Shown here in pieces: positions 19,909 to 30,400 of a stretch of 64,000 nucleotides of DNA (position 1 is the first letter of the stretch; each line of letters starts with the position of its first letter). The stretch is taken from NCBI RefSeq assembly GCF_041435335.1, contig NZ_CP108430.1, forward strand, positions 5,555,001 to 5,619,000, given 5' to 3'. Source of the stretch: Streptomyces sp. NBC_01283. Lineage in GTDB: Bacteria; Actinomycetota; Actinomycetes; Streptomycetales; Streptomycetaceae. Below the pieces are notes generated by a model that was not told the DNA's origin, made no database searches, and saw nothing but the letters and a program-made list of their open reading frames with translations. Position numbers and translations under genes: made by a program.

Positions 19909-20508
19909 TCAGCCCTTGCCGTCGCGGGCTGCCTGCACGTCTCTCGCGGGCAGGTACGGCTGGATCGACGACAGGCCGATGTCGCCGGGCAGCAGGGCGC
20001 CCACCCAGCAGTCACGGAGCGTGGCCTTGTTCAGGAGGGCGCCGCGCAGGGTGCCCTCGAAGGTGAAGCCCGCCTTCTCCACCACCGCGCGCGATCCGGT
20101 GTTGCCGACCTCGGCGCGCCACTCCAGGCGGTTGCAGCCCAGGTCGGTGAAGGCCCACCTGGCCAGGGCGAGGACGATCTCCGTCATATAGCCGCTGCCC
20201 CGGTGCTCCTTCGCCGTCCAGAAGCCGACCTCCCAGGCGCCCGAGCGCGGGTGGTGGAGGCTGGCGGCGGCGATCAGGGGGCCGCCGCCCCGGGGACGTA
20301 CCGCGAAGGTGTACTCCGTGTCGTGGCGCCAGCCGTCCGGCACCATGCGCGTGACGAAGCCTTCCGCGTCCGTGCGCGCGTAGGGCGAGGGGATCGTGGT
20401 CCAGCGCTGGATGTCGGGGTCCTGGCAGGCTTCGTACGTCTCGTCGGTGTCGGCGGGCGTGAAAGTGCGCAGGATCAGGCGTTCGGTGGTGAGAGTGACG
20501 GGCTCCAT
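19909..20508 (-). CDS. GNAT family N-acetyltransferase (RimJ/RimL type)
   Basis: The 199-residue protein has a GNAT fold of the RimJ/RimL type: TERLILRTFTPAD at the N-terminus, WEVGFWTAKEHRGSGYMTE with the acetyl-CoA pyrophosphate loop (about residues 108-126), and RLEWRAEVGNTGSRAVVEKAGF split over motif B (about 142-165). The substrate is unknown; the group includes ribosomal-protein N-terminal acetylases and antibiotic acetyltransferases. The ATG is at 20508 and the gene diverges from secA across 223 bp. It is 61 nt upstream of the glycosylase gene on the same strand and may share its transcript. Confidence 0.85.
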   Translation of the reverse strand: MEPVTLTTERLILRTFTPADTDETYEACQDPDIQRWTTIPSPYARTDAEGFVTRMVPDGWRHDTEYTFAVRPRGGGPLIAAASLHHPRSGAWEVGFWTAKEHRGSGYMTEIVLALARWAFTDLGCNRLEWRAEVGNTGSRAVVEKAGFTFEGTLRGALLNKATLRDCWVGALLPGDIGLSSIQPYLPARDVQAARDGKG

Positions 20509-20731
20509 CCGGTGATTCTGCGGGGGCCGGGCTCCACGGGCCAGTGTTTTCCGCCGAGCATTCACCCGCATTTCGCCGAGCGCCGACCGGCACAACCCGG
20601 CACCTTCCAGGCCCCCCGTCCGTTGACGTATCGGCAGACCTCCCGGCGCGGCCCGCTCCTCGCTTACGATGGCCGTTGCCCTATGAGTAAACCGACCATG
20701 CCAGGCCCGACCGGCAAGGAGACCAACCCTC

Positions 20732-23575
<2,844 letters not shown>

Positions 23576-23609
23576 CGCTGCGCTGAGCTTTTGCAGTGTT
23601 GGTTGACGT

Positions 23610-23640
23610 GGGCCGGGCACGGGGTGTGCCCGGCCCTTCG
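23610..23640 (+). terminator. Bidirectional terminator after secA
   Basis: An 11-bp perfect stem (23610-23620 with 23626-23636) with a 5-nt loop sits between the converging secA and Rv3235-like genes, 34 nt after the secA stop. Confidence 0.82.
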
Positions 23641-23645
23641 CGTTG

Positions 23646-24137
23646 TCACGGGGTCCGGTTGCCGACCTCCACCGCCGTGCAGCGCCAGCGCTGGTCCTCG
23701 CCCAGGTGCAGGCGGAACGCCAGGGCCCTGAGGGCCGGGCCCGCGCCGATCCTCGCGAAGACCTCGTAGACGCCGGGGCGTGGTTCGTAGTGGCCGATCC
23801 GGTGGATCGTGGGGCGCCGGCCGTTCACGTTCAGGGGGGTCTGCTCGGCGAGGCGGGTCAGGTCGTCGAAGGCGGTGTGGGCGATGTGGCGTGCCGCCCA
23901 GTGGACCGGCTTCTGGCCGCTGAGCACCAGGAGCAGGCGCTCCGTGAAGAGCTCCGTGGGGTGCGGAGGGGGCTGGGGCGGGGTCCTGACGGGGCGCACG
24001 GGGGTGCGTGGTGCCGTGCGGGCCGCCGAGGGGGTGCGGGCCGCCGAGGGGCGGCGGGGGTCCGTGCGGGCCGGTGGGCGGGTGGTCACCGGGCGGGTGC
24101 GGGGCCTGGTCATTACCTTGGTCATCACCTTGTGCAT
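23646..24137 (-). CDS. Rv3235 family protein
   Basis: The 163-residue protein has a basic, Pro/Arg/Thr-rich disordered N-terminus (~65 residues) and a conserved C-terminal domain (about residues 65-160). That domain has LLLVLSGQKPVHWAARHI, then RPTIHRIGHYEPRPGVYEVFARIG and WRCTAVEVG. It resembles the actinobacterial family named after M. tuberculosis Rv3235, which also lies near secA1. Its function is unknown. The start at ATG 24137 gives MHKVMTKVMTRP; GGAGG is present about 8-12 nt upstream. Confidence 0.75.
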   Translation of the reverse strand: MHKVMTKVMTRPRTRPVTTRPPARTDPRRPSAARTPSAARTAPRTPVRPVRTPPQPPPHPTELFTERLLLVLSGQKPVHWAARHIAHTAFDDLTRLAEQTPLNVNGRRPTIHRIGHYEPRPGVYEVFARIGAGPALRALAFRLHLGEDQRWRCTAVEVGNRTP

Positions 24138-24480
24138 GCCGTGTCGCCTCCGGCTTCGGTGTCCCGGTCGTGGTGGTACCGGGGAGTAACTTCCGTCGGA
24201 GATCTTGTACGGGGAGCGGGGTGGTGGTCGCAAGGGGCCGCGGGTGTGGGGGGTGGGGGCCGGAGGAGTCACCTATCCGGGTGGTCGGGGGTGCGGGATT
24301 CCTTGGGGGCGTTGGGGTGGGCCGGGTGAAGGGCGGGTGCGGGGGGTGACGTGGGGGGTGGGTGTGGGGCGCAGCTCGAAGGGGGACGTCCGCACGTATT
24401 CTGGGGCCTGTTCCGTTCCCCTGCGGGCCCTTCGATGAGCCCTGCCGATTCTGTTGTTCCGACTGTGAAAGCGGGCCGTC
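24138..24480 (+). other. Divergent intergenic region, strongly G-rich on the plus strand
   Basis: These 343 bp separate the Rv3235-like gene (minus) from the DUF6912 gene (plus), so promoters for both must lie here. Between about 24234 and 24372 the plus strand is dominated by runs of three to six G, for example GGGG-CCGC-GGG-TGT-GGGGGG-T-GGGGG at 24234-24259. That arrangement fits a G-quadruplex motif. No clear -35/-10 pair was identified. Confidence 0.55.
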
Positions 24481-24993
24481 ATGCGCGTCTACGTTCCCCT
24501 GACCCTGAGCCGTCTCGCCGAGGCGTACAAGGCGGGCGAGCTGGCGCCGGGTCCGCTGACGGCCTATGCGGTGACGCCCGCTCTGCGTGAGTGGTACGCC
24601 ACGGATGACATGGAGGAGCTGGAGTACGCCGCCCTGAGTCGGGCGGCTCTTGCCTCGCTGCGGCTGATCGCGGGGGACTCGGGGGCGGTTCGGCGGCGGG
24701 TCGTGCTGGCTGCGGATGTGCCGGACGGGGGGCTGGAGGGGGGCGAGGCTTCGGCTTCGGGTGCGGCTTCGGATGGGCTCGGTGAGGTGCGGGTTGCCGG
24801 GGTGCTGGGGTTGAAGAAGGTCGCGGCCGTGCATGTGGATGCGCAGGACGCGGAGGGGGATGTCGCTGCGGGGGCGGAGGCTATGGGGGCCGCGGATCAG
24901 GGGGACGAGGACGCGCGGTTCGCTGTGGAGGGGGTCGAGGAGCACGAGCTGCTGTGGTTCGCGACGCAGGAGATTCCGGGGCTGATCGGCTGA
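24481..24993 (+). CDS. DUF6912 family protein
   Basis: The 170-residue protein starts RVYVPLTLSRLAEAYKAGEL and has AYAVTPALREWY and EELEYAALSRAALASLRLI, the pattern of a small actinobacterial family of unknown function. The end EHELLWFATQEIPGLIG is also conserved. The middle (about residues 85-150) is Gly/Ala/Asp-rich and variable. The ATG at 24481 has only a weak upstream GAAAG. There is no membrane segment, so it is probably cytoplasmic. Nothing adjacent indicates its role. Confidence 0.78.
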   Translation: MRVYVPLTLSRLAEAYKAGELAPGPLTAYAVTPALREWYATDDMEELEYAALSRAALASLRLIAGDSGAVRRRVVLAADVPDGGLEGGEASASGAASDGLGEVRVAGVLGLKKVAAVHVDAQDAEGDVAAGAEAMGAADQGDEDARFAVEGVEEHELLWFATQEIPGLIG

Positions 24994-25100
24994 GGGGTCC
25001 CTGCGGGGCTGGGGCGGTTCTGCGGGGTGCGGGTGCGGGTGCGGGTGCGGCTTCGGGCGGTGCGGGGCTGTCCGGGTGTGGGTGCGGTGCGGTGCCGGTG

Positions 25101-25137
25101 CCGCGAGCCGTGCGGACATACCAGCACGTCCCCTTGC
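25101..25137 (+). repeat. Partial copy of the 25.2-25.5 kb palindromic repeat
   Basis: This segment matches the right-hand part of the two full copies downstream (CCGCGAGCCGTG...CGGACATACC...CACGTCCCCT) but lacks a 7-nt stretch (CTCCGGG) and has a few substitutions. Confidence 0.75.
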
Positions 25138-25199
25138 GTTCGCTGCCGACTGCGGGTGTTTGCCGGTGCGGTGTCGTCCGTCTTGGGGTGCGGGGCCGC

Positions 25200-25304
25200 G
25201 CCGGTATGTCCGTCCTCGCTATCGTCCGGTGGCCGCCCACCTACTTCGCCACCGGAGTGCCGCGAGCCGTGCTCCGGGCGGACATACCGCCACGTCCCCT
25301 CGCG
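25200..25304 (+). repeat. Full copy A of a 105-bp repeat with nested inverted repeats
   Basis: Copy A differs from copy B (25367-25471) at about 2 of 105 positions. It contains an outer inverted repeat GGTATGTCCG / CGGACATACC and an inner one TCCGGTGGC / GCCACCGGA, so the whole unit could fold as a nested hairpin. It lies in the non-coding gap between the DUF6912 and HAD genes; a long open frame crossing it is not considered coding. Confidence 0.9.
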
Positions 25305-25366
25305 AGCGTTGCCGGCTGCGGGTGCGTGTGGGCTGCGGGGTCTACCGGGTGTGGGTGCGGTGCCGT

Positions 25367-25471
25367 GCCGGTATGTCCGTCCTCGCTATCGTCCGGTGGC
25401 CGCCCACCTACTTCGCCACCGGAGTGCCGCGAGCCGTGCTCCGGGCGGACATGCCGGCACGTCCCCTCGCG
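25367..25471 (+). repeat. Full copy B of the 105-bp repeat
   Basis: This is a direct repeat of copy A at a distance of 167 bp. The inner inverted repeat is unchanged; the outer arm reads CGGACATGCC, one change from copy A that turns a pair into a G-T wobble. The sequence between the copies (25305-25366) is unrelated, G-rich and non-coding. Confidence 0.9.
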
Positions 25472-25654
25472 TGCGTAGGGCGGCTGCTTCTCGGTTGTTC
25501 GTGCAGGGGTGCTGCGGGGCAATCGGGTGGGTGGGCGGGAAAGGCTTGTTCGGGCGGAGGGCGCTCTCCGGGGGAAGGTGGGAGGGACTGGCCCTGCTTG
25601 TCGGGGGCGGGGGTTTTGGAGTGGGGGGTAGGAGGGGGCGGGTACCGTTTTGGT

Positions 25655-26335
25655 ATGGGGACGTTGCAGCGCGGGGCGCATATCGTGTGGGACTGGAACG
25701 GCACGCTTCTGCATGACATTCATGCGGTGATCGAGTCGACGAACGCCTCGTTCGCGGAGATCGGGCTGGACCCGATCACGCTGGAGCGGTATCGCGACCT
25801 GTACTGCGTGCCCGTCCCGCTCTTCTACGAGCGGTTGATGGGGCGGCTGCCCACGGACGCCGAGTGGCAGGTCATGGACGCCGTGTTCCACAAGCACTAC
25901 TGGGCGCGTGCCGAGGCCTGCGGTCTCGCCGACGGCGCCGCCGAACTGCTCGCGGAGCGGCGCGCGGCCGGACGTACGCAGTCGTTGCTCTCGCTCGCGC
26001 CGCACGAGCACCTGGTGCCGATCGTGCGGCGGCACGGGATCGAGGAGCACTTCGTGCGCATCGACGGGCGCACGGACACCTCGCACGCGGGCAAGGCCGA
26101 GCGGATGGTGCGGCACCTGGCCGCTCTGGAGGGCATCGCCGCAGCCGAGCGCATCGTCGTCATCGGGGACGCCGTCGATGATGCCGTCGCCGCGGCGCAC
26201 GTGGGGGCGCAGGCCGTCCTCTACACCGGCGGGTCCCACAGCAGGGCCAGCCTGGAGGCGGTGGGGGTGGAGGTTCCTGTGGTCGACAGTCTCGCCGAGG
26301 CCGTGGACGTGGCCGAGCGGTTGGCTGCTGCCTAG
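25655..26335 (+). CDS. HAD superfamily hydrolase
   Basis: The 226-residue protein has the HAD catalytic loop WDWNGTLLHD (nucleophile Asp about residue 13), the cap region ending near residue 85, motif II near LLSLAPHEH, the conserved Lys in SHAGKAERM and the metal-binding acidic motif VVIGDAVDDAVAA (about residues 167-180). It is likely a small-molecule phosphatase; the substrate is not predictable. The frame is open far upstream to 25076, but that part is the G-rich repeat region, so ATG 25655 is preferred. A GGAGG lies upstream but ~20 nt away. It converges with the DJ-1 gene (6-nt gap). Confidence 0.85.
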   Translation: MGTLQRGAHIVWDWNGTLLHDIHAVIESTNASFAEIGLDPITLERYRDLYCVPVPLFYERLMGRLPTDAEWQVMDAVFHKHYWARAEACGLADGAAELLAERRAAGRTQSLLSLAPHEHLVPIVRRHGIEEHFVRIDGRTDTSHAGKAERMVRHLAALEGIAAAERIVVIGDAVDDAVAAAHVGAQAVLYTGGSHSRASLEAVGVEVPVVDSLAEAVDVAERLAAA

Positions 26336-26341
26336 GTGCCT

Positions 26342-26908
26342 CTACGTCACCGGGGCCTTCGCTCGTAGCACCGTCAGGAACTCCCTCATCCAGCCCGAGT
26401 GGTCCGGCCAGGCGCGGGCCGAGACCAGGGTGCCGTCGACCACCACCTCCGAGTCCTGGAACGTCGCGCCCGCCGTCTGCATGTCCAGCTCCAGGGCCGG
26501 GTACGCCGTGACCCTGCGACCGCTCAGGCCGCCGATCGCCGCGGTCAGGAGCGGGCCGTGGCAGATCTGGGCGACCGGCTTGTCCGAGTCGAAGAACGAC
26601 TTGAGGATCTTGCGGAGCTCCGGGTCGTTGCGCAGATACTCCGGGGCCCGGCCGCCCGGGATCACCAGAGCGGCGTACTGGCCGGGATCGACTTCGGAGA
26701 AGGCGAGGTCCGCGGGCCAGGTGTAGCCGGGCTTCTCCGTGAACGTGTCGAAGCCCGGCTCGAAGTCGTGCACCACGAACTGCAGCTTCTTGCGGGCGGG
26801 GGCGGCGATGTGGACGTCGTACCCCTCCTCGCGCAGCCGCTGGTAGGGGTAGAGGACTTCGAGTGACTCCGCCGCGTCGCCGGTCACTATCAGGATCTTC
26901 GCTGCCAT
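26342..26908 (-). CDS. DJ-1/PfpI family protein
   Basis: The 188-residue protein has a class I glutamine amidotransferase-like fold: KILIVTGDAAESLEVLYPYQRL at the N-terminus in two blocks, the conserved Glu in that first strand region, VIPGGRAPEYLR, and the nucleophile elbow AQICHGPLLT with Cys (about residue 115) followed by His. PfpI-type members have been described as proteases, glyoxalases or deglycases, so the activity here is uncertain. ATG 26908 was chosen because MAAKILIV starts the domain; GGGAG lies about 11 nt upstream. Confidence 0.88.
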   Translation of the reverse strand: MAAKILIVTGDAAESLEVLYPYQRLREEGYDVHIAAPARKKLQFVVHDFEPGFDTFTEKPGYTWPADLAFSEVDPGQYAALVIPGGRAPEYLRNDPELRKILKSFFDSDKPVAQICHGPLLTAAIGGLSGRRVTAYPALELDMQTAGATFQDSEVVVDGTLVSARAWPDHSGWMREFLTVLRAKAPVT

Positions 26909-27424
26909 CGGTGCTCGCTCCCCACTCGTGGACCGGGTCCGTCCGTCGCGTGCTGTCCGTCCGTCCCGCTCAACGTGCATCCGCCCGTCCGGTTTGCCAA
27001 GGGGGTCCACCGGTCCGCCGAGGGGATCCGTCGCCGACAGATGGCGCGAAAGTCTCTGTGCAGAGTGTCAAAGTTCCACCCCTGCTTTTGTACACATACG
27101 GCTCATGACGGCTCCCGGGTGGAGGGCGATAGCCTTGACCCGTGATCAGCGCGATATCCCGCGGGGGCGTGTACGCCCCCGCCCTGCGCCCGGGGAACAC
27201 GGAGGACATCCGTGCCCGGGACGTCGCTGACGCTTCTTGGCGGTGCGGCCGGCCAACACATCCCGGCCATCGGTCAGCGAAACCGCTGAAAATGGCGAAT
27301 AACCGCCCGCCCATCTTTCCCCGCGGCATAACGTCGACTTCGACCGGAGACCCCGCGTCGTGGCGTTACGTCGAATCACTTCCTTCTACGTCACGCAACG
27401 GCGCGCGACAGGAGTCAGAGGACA
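26909..27424 (+). other. Intergenic region upstream of the glutamate dehydrogenase gene
   Basis: These 516 bp hold no convincing gene. A perfect palindromic hairpin GGGGGCGT/GT/ACGCCCCC lies at 27163-27180, and TTGACC at 27135-27140 could be a -35 but no well-spaced -10 follows. An open frame from 27142 lacks sensible codon or residue composition. The region is likely to contain promoters for the dehydrogenase (plus) and for the DJ-1 gene (minus). Confidence 0.45.
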
Positions 27425-30400
27425 ATGCAGACCAAGCTGGACGAAGCCAAAGCCGAGCTGCTCACCAGGGCGGCCCGGGTAGCTGAGAACAGCCCGGTCG
27501 GTGGCCGCCTACCGAATGGGGCACCGACCGGGTCGAAGGGCGACGGGGCCACTCCTGACGAGGACATGGCCCTTGCGTTCCTCCAGCGCTACTACCTGCA
27601 CACCGCCCCGGAGGACCTCGCCGACCGTGACCCGGTCGACGTCTTCGGAGCAGCCTTCTCCCACTACCGGCTGGCCGAGAACCGCCCCCAGGGCACGGCC
27701 AACGTCCGTGTGCACACCCCGACCGTCGAGGAGAACGGCTGGACGTGCAGCCACACCGTCGTCGAGGTGGTCACGGACGACATGCCTTTCCTGGTCGATT
27801 CGGTCACCAATGAGCTCTCGCGGCAGGGCCGCGGCATCCATGTCGTCATCCACCCCCAGGTCGTCGTACGACGGGACCTGACCGGCAAGCTCCTGGAGGT
27901 CCTCACCGACCCCGGCACGGAGCGCCCGCACGACGCGGTCACCGAGTCCTGGATCCACGTCGAGACCGACCGCGAGACCGACCGCGCGGACCTGAAGCAG
28001 ATCAGCGCCGATCTGATCAGGGTCCTCTCCGACGTACGCGAGACCGTCGAGGACTGGGAGAAGATGCGCGACGCCGCGCTGCGCATCGCCGATGAGCTCC
28101 CCACCGAGCCGACCGCGGACGACCTGCGCGACCAGGAGGTCGACGAGGCCCGCGAGCTCCTTCGCTGGCTCGCCGACAACCACTTCACCTTCCTCGGCTT
28201 CCGTGAGTACGTCCTGACGGACGACGACTCGCTCTCCGCGGTGCCCGGCACCGGCCTCGGCATCCTGCGCGCCGACCCGCAGCACGACGGGGAGGAGGAC
28301 CATCCGGTCAGCCCCTCCTTCAGCCGGCTGCCCGCGGACGCGCGCGCGAAGGCCCGTGAGCACAAGCTCCTGGTGCTCACCAAGGCCAACAGCCGTGCCA
28401 CCGTGCACCGGCCCAGCTACCTCGACTACGTGGGCGTGAAGAAGTTCGACGCCGACGGCAACGTCATCGGGGAGCGCCGCTTCCTCGGCCTCTTCTCGTC
28501 CGCCGCGTACACCGAGTCCGTGCGCCGCGTGCCGGTCATCCGGCGCAAGGTCCAGGAAGTCCTCAAGGGCGCGGGCTTCTCGCCCAACAGCCACGACGGC
28601 CGCGACCTGCTGCAGATCCTGGAGACGTACCCGCGCGACGAGCTCTTCCAGACCCCGCCCGACGAGCTGCGGTCCATCGTCACGTCCGTCCTCTACCTCC
28701 AGGAGCGCCGCAGGCTGCGGCTGTACCTGCGCAAGGACGAGTACGGCCGCTACTACTCGGCCCTGGTCTACCTGCCGCGTGACCGCTACACCACCGGCGT
28801 GCGGCTGCGGATCATCGACATCCTCAAGGAGGAGCTCGGCGGCGACAGCGTCGACTTCACCGCCTGGAACACCGAGTCGATCCTCTCCCGGCTGCACTTC
28901 GTGGTCCGTGTCGCGCCGGGCGGCGGGCTTCCGCAGCTCACCGACGCCGACACCGACCGCATCGAGGCACGCCTCGTGGAGGCCGCCCGCTCCTGGGCCG
29001 ACGGCTTCGCCGAGGCGCTGACCGCCGAGTGCGGCGAGGAGCGCGCCGCCGAGCTGCTTCGCCGCTACTCGGGCGCCTTCCCCGAGGGCTACAAGGCGGA
29101 CCACACGCCGCGTGCCGCCGTCGCCGACCTCCAGCACCTGGAGCAGCTCAAGCACGGGCGCGAGGACTTCGCGCTCAGCCTGTACGAGCCGGTGGGCGCC
29201 GCCCCCGGCGAGCGCCGCTTCAAGATCTACCGCTCGGGCGGCCAGGTCTCCCTCTCCGCGGTCCTGCCGGTCCTCCAGCGCCTGGGCGTCGAGGTCACCG
29301 ACGAGCGGCCCTACGAGCTGCGCTGCACGGACCGTACGAACGCCTGGATCTACGACTTCGGGCTTCGCATGCCCAAGCCGCAGAACGGCAACGGCGACTA
29401 CTTGGGCGACGACGGCCGCGAGCGCTTCCAGGAAGCCTTCGCCGCCGCCTGGACGGGCGAGGCCGAGGTCGACGGCTTCAACTCGCTGGTCCTGCGGGCC
29501 GGGCTCAACTGGCGTCAGGCGATGGTGCTCCGCGCCTACGCCAAGTACCTGCGCCAGGCGGGCTCCACCTTCAGCCAGGACTACATGGAGGACACCCTCC
29601 GCAACAACGTCCACACCACCCGCCTTCTCGTCTCGCTCTTCGAGGCGCGGATGTCCCCGGACCGCCAGCGCGCCGGAACCGAGCTGACCGACGGGCTCCT
29701 CGAAGAGCTCGACGGGGCGCTCGACCAGGTCGCGTCCCTGGACGAGGACCGGATCCTGCGGTCCTTCCTCACCGTCATCAAGGCGACGCTGCGCACGAAC
29801 TTCTTCCAGGAGGCGGAGGGCGGCAAGCCGCACACCTACGTCTCCATGAAGTTCGACCCGCAGGCCATCCCCGACCTTCCCGCGCCGCGTCCGGCGTACG
29901 AGATCTGGGTGTACTCGCCGCGCGTCGAGGGTGTCCACCTGCGCTTCGGCAAGGTCGCCCGCGGTGGTCTGCGCTGGTCCGACCGGCGTGAGGACTTCCG
30001 CACCGAGATCCTCGGCCTGGTCAAGGCGCAGATGGTGAAGAACACCGTCATCGTGCCCGTCGGCGCCAAGGGCGGCTTCGTCGCCAAGCAGCTGCCCGAC
30101 CCGTCCGTGGACCGTGACGCGTGGCTGGCCGAGGGCGTGGCCTGCTACAAGACGTTCATCTCGGCGCTGCTCGACATCACCGACAATCTCGTCGCCGGTG
30201 AGGTCGTGCCGCCCGCGGACGTCGTGCGCCACGACGAGGACGACACGTACCTCGTGGTCGCCGCCGACAAGGGCACCGCGACGTTCTCGGACATCGCGAA
30301 CGAGGTCGCCGAGTCCTACAACTTCTGGCTCGGTGACGCCTTCGCGTCCGGCGGTTCCGCCGGGTACGACCACAAGGGCATGGGCATCACCGCCCGTGGC

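Noticed and set aside
20623..20670. TTGACG with TACGAT as a secA promoter
   Set aside because: The spacing between the hexamers is 36 nt, too long for one promoter; only the -10 candidate is worth keeping.
25200..25471. CRISPR array
   Set aside because: Only two full copies, 105 bp long, with a single 62-bp gap and nested palindromes; no cas genes nearby.
25076..25654. Upstream extension of the HAD hydrolase frame through the repeat region
   Set aside because: The extension runs across direct repeats and G-rich tandem sequence with no domain-like composition; the HAD domain starts just after ATG 25655.
27142..27486. A 114-residue open frame upstream of the glutamate dehydrogenase gene
   Set aside because: Overlaps the dehydrogenase start, has no plausible composition and crosses the palindromic hairpin.
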